Assembly (NCBI GenBank): GCA_029880265.1
Contig: JAOUOT010000007.1
Location: 62,001 to 126,000, forward strand
Length of the DNA stretch: 64,000 nt
Reading direction: 5' to 3'
From: Spirochaetia bacterium
Lineage (GTDB): Bacteria > Spirochaetota > Leptospiria > Turneriellales > JAOUOS01
Each line of letters starts with the position of its first letter. Position 1 is the first letter of the stretch. Shown piece by piece: positions 27,142 through 35,738 of this stretch. The translations under genes were made by a program, and so were the position numbers. The notes beneath the pieces are model-generated. The model was not told where the DNA came from. It made no database searches and saw only the letters and a list, made by a program, of their open reading frames with translations.

Positions 27142-27263
27142 CAAATCATTAATTTTTTAATAAATCATAAGATTTGCGGCTCATATTTTTTCTCAGAAAA
27201 AATGTTGATTGCGTCTAAAATATAACAATGACAATTTAAGATTGAATTGTTTTAAATAACGCG

Positions 27264-28142
27264 ATGATAAGTTATATGAACAATATTTTATTAATACTGT
27301 TTTTTTTGAGCATTTTTTTATATTTTTATATCAGATATAAAAAATATAAGCCTAAAAATTTAGATTCTTTTATTAAAAATTTTAATAAACTGCCTAAATT
27401 GGCGTCGCACAGGGGCTATGGTAAGAAAGGCCCTATTGCCGAAAATACTTTAATATCTTTTGAGAAATCGACAAGTCTTGGTTTCTTATTTCACGAAATG
27501 GATGTGCGCGTCTCTAAAGACGGGGTTCCTATTGTATTTCACGGCCCGACGCTTTCAGAAACAACCGACGGTTTTGGCAGGCTTGAATCCTACAATTTTG
27601 AAATTCTTAAAAACCTTAATTGGGGATTTTATATCAATAAGAAAACCAAAATACCCATATTGACGCTTGAAGATTATTTGCATAAGCTGCAAAAAAAAGT
27701 AGTTACAAACATTGAATTAAAAAAAGAACTGATCGTCTTTAACAGAAAGCTTGAAAAAAGCGTTATTGCCTTAATAAAAAAGTTAAAAGCCGAAAAACGG
27801 GTTTTTTTCAGCAGCTTTAATCCATTGATACTGCTTTATTTAAAAAAAAGAGCCCCTGAAATACCCATCGGTCTTTTGGTTGAGCCCGGATTTTTTTCAA
27901 ATTTAATTTGCTTTTTTTTAAGAATTTTGATTTTGCCCGATTTTATACATCCCCCTGTCGAAATGGCTACCGAAAAGAAAATCAAACAATGGAAAAAATT
28001 AAATTATGGCGTTATCATATGGACGGTAAACGATCTAAAAAAAGCAAAAGAACTGTTTAATTGGGGCGCCGACATTGTAATTACAGACAACATAAACATG
28101 ATGAAAGAATACAAGAAATCAATTGGGCGTTCCCATCGTTAA
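27264..28142 (+). CDS. Glycerophosphodiester phosphodiesterase family protein
   Basis: The 292-residue protein begins with a membrane anchor (about 5-22). The GDPD core has ASHRGYGKKG (active-site HRG), IAENTLISFEKS (ENT motif), HEMDVRVSKDGVPIVFHG (metal-binding E-x-D and catalytic His), NIELKKE (third acidic ligand) and a C-terminal VIIWTVNDLKKA, ADIVITDNI. The usual HD after the VVF strand reads HG here, but the catalytic His stays. It hydrolyses glycerophosphodiesters to glycerol-3-phosphate. The last 24 bases overlap the convergent phospholipase D-like gene. Confidence 0.9.
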   Translation: MISYMNNILLILFFLSIFLYFYIRYKKYKPKNLDSFIKNFNKLPKLASHRGYGKKGPIAENTLISFEKSTSLGFLFHEMDVRVSKDGVPIVFHGPTLSETTDGFGRLESYNFEILKNLNWGFYINKKTKIPILTLEDYLHKLQKKVVTNIELKKELIVFNRKLEKSVIALIKKLKAEKRVFFSSFNPLILLYLKKRAPEIPIGLLVEPGFFSNLICFFLRILILPDFIHPPVEMATEKKIKQWKKLNYGVIIWTVNDLKKAKELFNWGADIVITDNINMMKEYKKSIGRSHR

Positions 28143-30788
28143 ATTACTGGTAAATATCCAGGGCGATAATCCGTCAGAAATTCTTTTTATGCCTTTTGAG
28201 TCCGAGTTGACAAGAGATATATCAACAGCGTCTTGCTGAATATTGGCGTCGTTAAAATCGTTTACCGGTTTTTGAGAAAGCGGCCATACATGCGCAAGAT
28301 TATTAAAAAAGTACTGCAAAGCCCCGTTCATCATGCCTTCTGAAACGTCGCCGTCGTTATTTGAATAATAAACACCGTCAAGAATTATTGCGTTATTTTC
28401 AAGAATTAAAGAGCTGTCGGTACCGTCTAATCCGTTATCGGTACTATAAACCGTACACGGCGCAAGAAAATCATGCAGGCAATCGGCAAACAAATCTTCG
28501 CTTAATGCGCGATTATTTTCGCTCTGGTTTGTCTTTACGATAATATAGTCGCCCGCATTTACGTACATTTCATGAAATTCGTAAAGAAGCTCTTTGACGT
28601 CATGGTTATATTCATAAAGCCGAAGACCTTGTAACGTTCCTGACTCTTTTACATAAAGCTCAACCCAATCGGCGGTTGAATCTTTCATAGAAATTTCATT
28701 GATTACGACATCGGCTTTTTTACCGTTATTAGGGATGTCAAAACCGTTGATAAAAAATGTTCCCGCGGCTGAATTTAAAAGAAAGTCTTTGCATAATAAA
28801 GTCGGCGTAATCTCGTAAACAAGCGAAGCGTTACCGAGGCAGTCATTTAAAAATGACACTAAAACTCCTTCGGAGCTTGTTGAAGAAATACTCGTTGAGG
28901 CAATATCGCAGGCGTTTACGGTAAATAAATCAGATCCTGTGCAATTTGACATATTCCCCGAAAAAGTAAGCAGAATATTTTTTGAATCAATTAAAACGGC
29001 GCCTAAAGCGTTTACAGAGGGATTGTCTAAACCGGCGTAACCTGCCGAAGCGTAAGTATCGGCTGCAAAACTTTGACATTCTGTTAAAGGTAAATTTGAT
29101 TGAGCGCAATCGATTATAGATATAGACGAATACCAAGCCGATTTTAAGCCACCGTCAAGTATGCCGCTTGAATTAAAATATGCCCGATTCATAGAATATG
29201 TCTTTTGAAGAGATTCGTCGTAATAACCCGCAAAAGGAATTGTGGCGTCTCCGGCTTCGTCAATTAAGTTCATAGCTTTATCGAATAATCTTATTTTAAA
29301 GTCTCCGCGGTTTAATCTGAAATTTTCAGAACCGCTTAACTTGACATTAGAAAATGTATTTAAATTTACATAATCGGTCACGGCAAAAGCCGAAGAACCT
29401 GAAGAATATAATATCTTAAATTCGCCTGGCCCAATTACCGTATCAGAAGAGTAATAACCGTTAAAGACATCGGGTATCGTAAATGTATCTCTTTTGACTT
29501 CGCCTACTTCAACGCTCCAATGAGCAAGATCAATAAAATCGGCAGATTTATTATATAACTCGATAAAATCGTCGTCTTTATCGTACATGGCGCCCGACGA
29601 TCCCGCCCATCCTATTTCGCTTATCACAATATCATTAAAGGCCGCCGTTCTGCCGCTTATATTGGTAAGTAAAAACTCGGGAGTTCTCGACGAGTTATAA
29701 ATTGTCTGCCATTGTTCGTATAATGTTTCTGAAATTTCTTTGCCAAAGAGTACCAGCAGGTTTTCGTCGTTTTTTTCAATAGCGTTATCTGACCAGTTAA
29801 AAGAACCCGTAGCGCTGACCGCCGTATCATATCCCGCGTCTACAATAATGGTTTTACAGTGTACCTTGCCCCCCATCTCATCGGGAAACATTCCCCCACC
29901 AATATACACATGGGGGCCGTATATATCTTTACTTAAATCGTTATTAAACCCGGCAGAATAAAGACGTGGAGCTTCTTCTGAAACTCTTGCGGTAAAGTTA
30001 AAGTCGTGAATGCCGTATACAAAAACATTTCTTTGTTTTGCCGCCCGAATCAGAGCAGAAGAAAGCGCGTCATTTGTAAAAGAAAATCCCATGTAATGTA
30101 TGGTATGCCGGGCGTTATTAACTATTTCAACCAGTCTTTTTAAGGCGGCCTTTCCCTGATAGGGAGAAAAATAAATTTCAATTTGGCTCTCGCTGCTTAT
30201 AAAATCGTTTTCGGCAGATTGGGATTTTTTATAAGAACCGAAAAAACCTTTTTGCATTTGTAAAAATTCTTGAAGATAGTATTCGGCTATTTTTCTTTCT
30301 TTAAGAATAACAAAGTTATTATTGTTTCTCAAAAATCCGTTATCTGTAAAATTTCCCGTGCCCGTAAAGACAATAGATTCGTCAATAATTACAAACTTAT
30401 TATGTTGAATACCCGAAGAATCTCTAAATGTCATCGGTATATTCTTTGAGTATAAACGTTGGTAACCTTCAGATGAAAACTCGCTCATCTCGGCGACTAT
30501 CTTGACGTCAATTTTTCTTTCGAAGGCGCCTAAAATCGCGTTAATAAGATTCTCTCTGGAAAGCTGATAAACGGCAATGTATACCGATTTTTCGGCCTTG
30601 TCTATCAGATAGGTAAGCTCTTCGTCAATTTTTTTATTTACGACTGTCGATAAGTTTCTGCCCGGATCGTTAAATAAAATTTTTACTTTATCGGCTCTTA
30701 AGTCGCCGTCGGGCTCTCCAAACGGAGATTTCGAGCATGTCATTATCAATGCAAAAAGAATAAAAATCTTAAAAATTTTCTTAATCAT
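28119..30788 (-). CDS. Lipoprotein with two phospholipase D HKD motifs and two lamin-tail-like domains
   Basis: The 889-residue protein has a lipoprotein signal ending IMTC, Cys18. The phospholipase D-like part (40-380) has two HKD motifs: HNKFVIID (129-136) and HCKTIIVD (310-317), each followed by the G-S/N region (GTGNFTDN, ATGSFNWSDN). This pair is the hallmark of a complete PLD active site. Two lamin-tail-like domains follow (about 383-500, with DIVISEIGWAGS and DDFIELYN; about 690-800, with DVVINEISM and DWVELYV). The protein is likely anchored in the envelope and may act on phospholipids or nucleic acid. The promoter is at 30815-30843. Confidence 0.85.
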   Translation of the reverse strand: MIKKIFKIFILFALIMTCSKSPFGEPDGDLRADKVKILFNDPGRNLSTVVNKKIDEELTYLIDKAEKSVYIAVYQLSRENLINAILGAFERKIDVKIVAEMSEFSSEGYQRLYSKNIPMTFRDSSGIQHNKFVIIDESIVFTGTGNFTDNGFLRNNNNFVILKERKIAEYYLQEFLQMQKGFFGSYKKSQSAENDFISSESQIEIYFSPYQGKAALKRLVEIVNNARHTIHYMGFSFTNDALSSALIRAAKQRNVFVYGIHDFNFTARVSEEAPRLYSAGFNNDLSKDIYGPHVYIGGGMFPDEMGGKVHCKTIIVDAGYDTAVSATGSFNWSDNAIEKNDENLLVLFGKEISETLYEQWQTIYNSSRTPEFLLTNISGRTAAFNDIVISEIGWAGSSGAMYDKDDDFIELYNKSADFIDLAHWSVEVGEVKRDTFTIPDVFNGYYSSDTVIGPGEFKILYSSGSSAFAVTDYVNLNTFSNVKLSGSENFRLNRGDFKIRLFDKAMNLIDEAGDATIPFAGYYDESLQKTYSMNRAYFNSSGILDGGLKSAWYSSISIIDCAQSNLPLTECQSFAADTYASAGYAGLDNPSVNALGAVLIDSKNILLTFSGNMSNCTGSDLFTVNACDIASTSISSTSSEGVLVSFLNDCLGNASLVYEITPTLLCKDFLLNSAAGTFFINGFDIPNNGKKADVVINEISMKDSTADWVELYVKESGTLQGLRLYEYNHDVKELLYEFHEMYVNAGDYIIVKTNQSENNRALSEDLFADCLHDFLAPCTVYSTDNGLDGTDSSLILENNAIILDGVYYSNNDGDVSEGMMNGALQYFFNNLAHVWPLSQKPVNDFNDANIQQDAVDISLVNSDSKGIKRISDGLSPWIFTSNLTMGTPN

Positions 30789-30814
30789 TCTTATAAAAAG
30801 AAATAATGTTGTTA

Positions 30815-30843
30815 CAAATATATTGAAAATAACGACCTGTCAA
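30815..30843 (-). promoter_or_regulatory. Putative promoter of the PLD-like lipoprotein gene
   Basis: Read on the minus strand, TTGACA (30838-30843) is followed by TATATT (30817-30822) at 15 bases, or TATTTG (30815-30820) at 17 bases. The start codon is at 30788. The -35 is perfect and the -10 good. Confidence 0.5.
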
Positions 30844-30866
30844 GACGTTAAAATTTGTCTATTCTT

Positions 30867-30895
30867 AAAAAAAAGCCGAGGCAGACGCCCCGGCT
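30867..30895 (-). terminator. Rho-independent terminator
   Basis: On the minus strand, AGCCGGGGC pairs with GCCTCGGCT around loop GTCT, followed by a run of seven T. It lies 175 bases after the RRM gene stop and probably terminates it. Confidence 0.75.
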
Positions 30896-31069
30896 AAAAA
30901 CTCGGCTCATATCTATTGAGAGTAAATTATTCGTATAAATACTAATTTTTACATTTGGAACATATCATACCTAAATTAATTTTCAATAACATAGGTTAAG
31001 AATGACTGTTTTTTTTTATTTTTATGAAGTATGCCGCCAATGGTTATTGACGGCATTTAAGAAAGTTGA

Positions 31070-31354
31070 TTATCGTCGACGAAAATCTTCGCGGCCGTTT
31101 CTTTTTTTCTCTTCTCTAGGCTTCGCTTCATTGACTCTTATATTGCGTCCGTTGAATTCTTTATCGTTTAGCTCTGAGATGGCCTTCATTGCCTCGTCTT
31201 TATTTTCCATTTCTACAAACCCAAAACCCTTGGCTCTTCCCGAATATTTATCATAAATAATGTTGACCGATACAACATTACCATGCTGGGCAAATAAGCT
31301 GTTTAACTCTTCTTCTGTTGTGGCATAGTTCAAATTGCCTACATATATATTCAT
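31070..31354 (-). CDS. Small RRM RNA-binding protein
   Basis: The 94-residue protein is a single RNA recognition motif: RNP2 IYVGNL at residues 3-8, an ATTEEELNSLFAQHG helix, and RNP1 KGFGFVEM. A basic Arg-rich tail follows (KPREEKKRNGREDFRRR). The ATG is preceded by AGGAG. Bacterial RRM proteins of this type are found in spirochaetes, bacteroidetes and cyanobacteria, where they bind single-stranded RNA and often respond to cold. The leader carries a perfect 14-base palindrome at 31385-31398. Confidence 0.9.
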   Translation of the reverse strand: MNIYVGNLNYATTEEELNSLFAQHGNVVSVNIIYDKYSGRAKGFGFVEMENKDEAMKAISELNDKEFNGRNIRVNEAKPREEKKRNGREDFRRR

Positions 31355-31384
31355 TTTATCTCCTGTGATTAATAATTTAGCGAT

Positions 31385-31398
31385 AAAAACCGGTTTTT
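31385..31398. repeat. Perfect 14-base palindrome
   Basis: AAAAACCGGTTTTT is its own reverse complement and lies about 30 bases before the RRM start codon. It could be an operator or a short RNA hairpin in the leader. Confidence 0.5.
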
Positions 31399-31567
31399 GA
31401 GAAATGTAAAGAAATCAACAAAAAAGAATCTATTCGGCTAATTATTATCATATAATCATTTTTATAAACCAAAAAATAAATTTAGATAATATGTACAGCA
31501 AATAAAATTTCTCAAATTTTTGATTTACTGCCTATAGGTTATATCTTAAAGTACATAGTTTACGTCT

Positions 31568-31601
31568 TATAATTGACAACTTTTATTTTGGCTGAATACT
31601 A
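31568..31601 (+). promoter_or_regulatory. Two overlapping promoter candidates before the kinase operon
   Basis: TATAAT at 31568-31573 has only a weak -35 17 bases upstream (CTTAAA). Alternatively TTGACA at 31573-31578 and TACTAT at 31596-31601, 17 bases apart, would place transcription start inside the first codons, since the ATG is at 31601. The first would give a 20-base leader. Confidence 0.35.
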
Positions 31602-32902
31602 TGATAGAAAAAGAAACCTATACGCAAAATCATATTCTTTTATTAAACGATGCAGCGGGTTTTGAGACGCTTATTCACGAATTAAATAAAGAAAAATATA
31701 AATTAACTCAAATAAAGAATATAGACGACGCTCTGCCTCTTTCTTCTCAGGGTAATTTTGACTTGATCTTAATTTTACTTTCAAACGAAAATGAAAAGAA
31801 TAATTACTTTGTAGGAGAATTAAAAAAACAATATTCTACAAACCAACTTCCTGTTTTAATGATTTTAAAAGAAAAAAATAAAAAAATAATAATCGATGCT
31901 TATAAAGCCGGCGTATGCGGACATATCGTCGAACCCATAGATTTTGACATTTTTCATCTTTATCTAAAGGCGATTCTCAGGCGAAAGACAGCAGACGACA
32001 ACTTAAAAAAAGAAAATAAATATCTTGAAAGCGAAAAAGAAAAATTAGAATATCAAAAAACTCAGGCGCAAAAGCTAGAAGCGATTGGCCAATTGGCGGC
32101 CGGTATCGCGCATGAAATTAACACGCCAATTCAATATATCGGAGATAATATTAATTTTCTTGAAAATAGTTTTTATGATTTGCAGAAACTGCATAAAAAG
32201 ATACAAGATTTATTGCATGATCTATTAAATAAAAAAGCAAAATTTAAGACCGTAAAAGATATTAACATTTTAATGAAAGAAATCGATTTTGAATTTATTG
32301 AAGAAGAAATTCCTAAAGCGATTAAACAATCTATAGAAGGCGTATCTCAGGTGGCAAAAATTGTAAGATCAATGAAAGAATTTTCTCATCCCGGCTCAAA
32401 AGAAAAAAAATACCAGAATATTAACAAGGCCCTGGAAAATACTTTGAATGTTTCAAGAAACGAATGGAAATATGTCGCCGATATAGAAAAAATCTTTGAC
32501 GATAGTATCAGCGAAATATTATGTTTACCCGGCGAGCTGAATCAGGCTTTTTTGAATTTGATTTTAAACGCGGCGCAGGCTATTCAAGAGGAATTGACGA
32601 AAACCGGCTCGAAAGAAAAAGGCAAAATAATAATTTCAACCGAAAAACAAAATAAAGACATTGTCATAAAGATATCTGATACGGGATGCGGTATTTTAGA
32701 AGAAAATAGAAATAAAATATTTAACCCTTTTTTCACGACGAAAGAAGAAGGCAAGGGCACGGGACAAGGGCTGGCGATAGTTCACAATGTGATTACCGAA
32801 AAACACGACGGGTCTATTGACTTTGAGTCTGAATTAAACAAAGGAACGACATTTATAATCAGGCTTCCCTGCGAATCTTCGGTCGAAAATATTTCAACAT
32901 GA
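31601..32902 (+). CDS. Sensor histidine kinase with a degenerate receiver domain
   Basis: The 433-residue cytoplasmic protein has a receiver-like domain at 10-128, then a coiled coil (130-160) and the kinase. In the receiver the phospho-acceptor Asp is missing: the strand reads FDLILILLSN instead of DLIxxDxxMP, and the KP loop is EP. The kinase has the H-box AIGQLAAGIAHEINTPIQYI (HK4-like), N-box LNLILNAAQAI, and G-boxes DTGCGILEE and GTGQGLAIV. The receiver probably senses or docks rather than accepts phosphate. The gene overlaps the next by 4 bases. No visible transmembrane segment, so it receives its signal in the cytoplasm. Confidence 0.85.
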   Translation: MIEKETYTQNHILLLNDAAGFETLIHELNKEKYKLTQIKNIDDALPLSSQGNFDLILILLSNENEKNNYFVGELKKQYSTNQLPVLMILKEKNKKIIIDAYKAGVCGHIVEPIDFDIFHLYLKAILRRKTADDNLKKENKYLESEKEKLEYQKTQAQKLEAIGQLAAGIAHEINTPIQYIGDNINFLENSFYDLQKLHKKIQDLLHDLLNKKAKFKTVKDINILMKEIDFEFIEEEIPKAIKQSIEGVSQVAKIVRSMKEFSHPGSKEKKYQNINKALENTLNVSRNEWKYVADIEKIFDDSISEILCLPGELNQAFLNLILNAAQAIQEELTKTGSKEKGKIIISTEKQNKDIVIKISDTGCGILEENRNKIFNPFFTTKEEGKGTGQGLAIVHNVITEKHDGSIDFESELNKGTTFIIRLPCESSVENIST

Positions 32903-34119
32903 AAAAAAGCATTTTGTTTGTCGACGACGAGCAGGCCGTAATAGACGGGCTTAAACGATCTTTAAGATCAATGCGCGCTTCATGGAACATGTATTTTACC
33001 ACAAAACCCAGAGAGGCCATTGATTTGGTCGCTCAAAACCATGTGGATCTTATTGTTACTGATATCAGAATGCCTGAAATGGACGGATCAGAACTTCTTA
33101 TTAAAATAAGAACTATCTCTCCCGAAACTATTCGCATTGTACTATCGGGTCAAATGGGCAAAGAAACCGGACTAAGAATTTCAAAAATTGCCAATTTATG
33201 TCTTTGGAAACCATGCGATCCCGAAGAATTAAAAATTGCGATTATGAACGCTTATTCTATCAGAGAAAGACTGCGCGATAAATATCTTCAAAAACTGGTC
33301 TCAGGTTTGATTACTCTACCTAGCCTGCCTGTTTTATACGAAGAATTGGTACAAGAATTTACTTCAAAAGAAGCGTCTGTCAAAAGGGCGGGAGAAATTA
33401 TTTCAAAAGATATCAGCATGACCTCAAAAATATTACAACTGGTAAATTCGGCTTTTTTTGGCATTTCAAGAACCATTACAGACCCGAAAGAAGCGGTAAT
33501 TTTACTGGGCAAAGAAATTATAATGAGTCTTGTTTTATCGACTGGCATATTCTCTTCGTATAAGAATGAAAAGATTCCTGAATTCTCAATCGAGAGGCTT
33601 TGGAATCACAGCTTTAATGTCGCTCTTTATGCCAAAGAAATAGCGAAAATAGAAAATCAAAAAAGCGAAATTGTCGAAGGTTGTTTTTTAGCAGGCCTTC
33701 TTCACGATTTAGGAAAGTTAATTTTAGCGTTAAACTTTCCCGAAAAATACGGTTTATCGATTGAATCGGCTCGAAAAGAAAATATCTCAAGCCATGAAAT
33801 GGAATCAAAAATATTCAGCGCTTCTCACGCCGAGGTAGGCGCCGTTCTCGCAGGTATGTGGAGCTTTCAAGATCCCATTGTAGAAGCCATTACATACCAT
33901 CACGTGCCGTCGCTTTTTTCAGGGAAGAACTTTAGACCGTTATCTGCGGTTCATGCCGCAAATTATTTTGATCATATATTTGATAAAAATGACACTGAAA
34001 CTCTACAGCTAGACGAAAAATATATTGTCAGATGCGGTTTTTCTGAAAAAATAAATTTATGGAAAGAAAAATGCTGGTCAATTTATAATAATAATATAAA
34101 AGAGAATAAAAATGGATAG
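32899..34119 (+). CDS. Response regulator with HDOD output domain
   Basis: The 406-residue protein begins with an intact receiver: the acidic pair in FVDDEQAV, the phospho-acceptor Asp in IVTDIRMPEMDG, and LWKPCD with the conserved Lys. The output (137-330) is an HDOD domain: LPSLPVLYEELV, SKILQLVNSAFFGI and AVILLGKEIIMSLVLSTGIF, and a GCFLAGLLHDLGKLILAL helix whose HD pair is present. HDOD domains are usually protein-interaction platforms in signalling. It overlaps both neighbours (4 and 8 bases), so the operon is translated tightly. Confidence 0.9.
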   Translation: MKKSILFVDDEQAVIDGLKRSLRSMRASWNMYFTTKPREAIDLVAQNHVDLIVTDIRMPEMDGSELLIKIRTISPETIRIVLSGQMGKETGLRISKIANLCLWKPCDPEELKIAIMNAYSIRERLRDKYLQKLVSGLITLPSLPVLYEELVQEFTSKEASVKRAGEIISKDISMTSKILQLVNSAFFGISRTITDPKEAVILLGKEIIMSLVLSTGIFSSYKNEKIPEFSIERLWNHSFNVALYAKEIAKIENQKSEIVEGCFLAGLLHDLGKLILALNFPEKYGLSIESARKENISSHEMESKIFSASHAEVGAVLAGMWSFQDPIVEAITYHHVPSLFSGKNFRPLSAVHAANYFDHIFDKNDTETLQLDEKYIVRCGFSEKINLWKEKCWSIYNNNIKENKNG

Positions 34120-35242
34120 AATTCTCTTAGTCGACGACGAAGCCTCGGTTTTAGACGGGTTTAAGAGAAATCTGCACAAATATTACGAAATATCAACGGC
34201 GCTAAGCTCGGTTGACGCTCTTAAAACAATTAGAACGGCAACAACTCCCTATAAAGTAATAGTCTCTGATTTAAAAATGCCCGTTATTGACGGTAATGAA
34301 TTCTTAAATAAATCAAAAGAACTGTATCCTGATATTATTAGAATCATGCTGACAGGTAAGGCGCATCTTGAAGACGCCGTAGAGGCGGTAAACAAAGGCA
34401 ATATCTTTCGTTTTTTAACAAAGCCTTGTCCTATTGAAGATTTAAAAGCGGCAATAGACGCCGGTATTCGCCAATATAATCTTGTAAAGGCCGAGAAAAC
34501 CTTGCTCGAAAAGACAGTTAAAGGCAGCGTGAAGCTGCTTACAGATATGCTTTCTCTTGCCAGCCCGGTGGCGTTCAGCAAGGCCTCGCGCATAGCAAGA
34601 ATCGTAAAAAAAATCTTAGAGCAATTGAATATGCAAATGTGGGAAGTTGAAATTGCGGCCATGCTTTCTCAGATAGGCTGCATAACCATACCTGAAAAGA
34701 CATTAGAAAAAATATATAAAAACTCGGGCCTATCAAATGAAGAAAATGAAATGTATAAAAGACAATCTAATATAGGGTATGATTTAATTTCAAATATACC
34801 CAGGCTTGAAATACCGGCTGAAATAATTAAAAAACAAATTAATAATATCAAAGAAATAAATCGACAAGAAGATAAAAAAATTATTTTGGGCGTCGGTATT
34901 ATTAACGCGGCAATTGAGTATGACGGCGCGCTTCAAAAAGAGAAAAAACCCCCGTTGGCGATCGCTTCATTAATGAAACGTCAACAAAAAGAAAATATAT
35001 TCAAACCTGAAATTCTAGACGCTTTAAAATCGGCTCTAGAAAATGAAAGTTCTTTTGAAATTATAGATGTCTATATGCAAGATTTAAAAAACGGAATGAT
35101 CTTTTCTGACGACGTAATTTCTGAAACGGGAACATTACTATTCGCCAAAGGTCAGGAAGTTAACGAATCGGTTAAAATGCGAATGGAAAACATTTCAAAA
35201 AACACCGCTATTCAACAACCCATACCGGTCATCGTAATGTAA
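34112..35242 (+). CDS. Response regulator with degenerate HD-GYP-like output domain
   Basis: The 376-residue protein has an intact receiver (VDDEAS, IVSDLKMPVIDG, RFLTKPCP). The helical output follows the HD-GYP layout of RpfG, but its metal site is gone: the segment normally LLHDIGKIGIPD reads MLSQIGCITIPE, so the HD pair is SQ, and no GYP motif is seen. The C-terminal IILGVGIINAAIEYDGAL corresponds to the family's late helix with DxYDAL. A cyclic-di-GMP phosphodiesterase function is therefore unlikely; it may have become a binding effector. The last gene of the operon, ending 39 bases before the convergent DUF302 gene. Confidence 0.75.
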   Translation: MDRILLVDDEASVLDGFKRNLHKYYEISTALSSVDALKTIRTATTPYKVIVSDLKMPVIDGNEFLNKSKELYPDIIRIMLTGKAHLEDAVEAVNKGNIFRFLTKPCPIEDLKAAIDAGIRQYNLVKAEKTLLEKTVKGSVKLLTDMLSLASPVAFSKASRIARIVKKILEQLNMQMWEVEIAAMLSQIGCITIPEKTLEKIYKNSGLSNEENEMYKRQSNIGYDLISNIPRLEIPAEIIKKQINNIKEINRQEDKKIILGVGIINAAIEYDGALQKEKKPPLAIASLMKRQQKENIFKPEILDALKSALENESSFEIIDVYMQDLKNGMIFSDDVISETGTLLFAKGQEVNESVKMRMENISKNTAIQQPIPVIVM

Positions 35243-35281
35243 ATTTATAATTTATTTTATTTATCAAAGAAATAAAAAAGA

Positions 35282-35668
35282 TCAAATCGAATCTATGACT
35301 CTTTTCAATTTTTCCTGAACCTCTAAGGCAACCGGTTTAAGACTCTCGTTTTCAACCGCCGCCATAGAAGCGACAGGATCAACTGCCGATACTGTTATTT
35401 TTCCCGAAGAGTTTTCTTGCACTACGACATTGCATGGCAGCATTAAGCCTATATGCTCTTCTGCGAGAAGAGCTTTATGCGCATATGGCGGATTGCATGC
35501 TCCTAAGATCAGATAAGGTCTGAAATCGGCGTCAAGTTTCTTCTTTAAGGTCGCTTTTACGTCAATTTCAGTAAGAACTCCGAAACCTTCTTTTTGCAGC
35601 TCTTCGCGGGTTTTGTTGACTGCCTCTTCAAATGGCAGACTGGATTCAGTTTTAAAATAATATGACAT
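35282..35668 (-). CDS. DUF302 family protein
   Basis: The 128-residue protein starts with AGGAGAG before its ATG. It matches DUF302: FEEAVNKTREELQKEGFGVLTEIDV, then KKLDADFRPYLILGACNP and PYAHKALLAEEHIGLMLPCNVVV. The Cys in GACNP and LPCN are typical positions. The function is unknown; structures suggest a ligand-binding fold. It has its own good ribosome site and stands alone. Confidence 0.9.
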   Translation of the reverse strand: MSYYFKTESSLPFEEAVNKTREELQKEGFGVLTEIDVKATLKKKLDADFRPYLILGACNPPYAHKALLAEEHIGLMLPCNVVVQENSSGKITVSAVDPVASMAAVENESLKPVALEVQEKLKRVIDSI

Positions 35669-35738
35669 TATGCTCTCCTTTCGTTACATTAGAATATAAT
35701 AATTTCTTAATATAGCGTCAATTATTTTTTAGTTATGA

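Noticed and set aside
27264-28142. HG instead of HD in the GDPD active-site strand
   Set aside because: The catalytic His and the acidic metal ligands are all present, and the changed residue is not essential, so this is not reported as anomaly.
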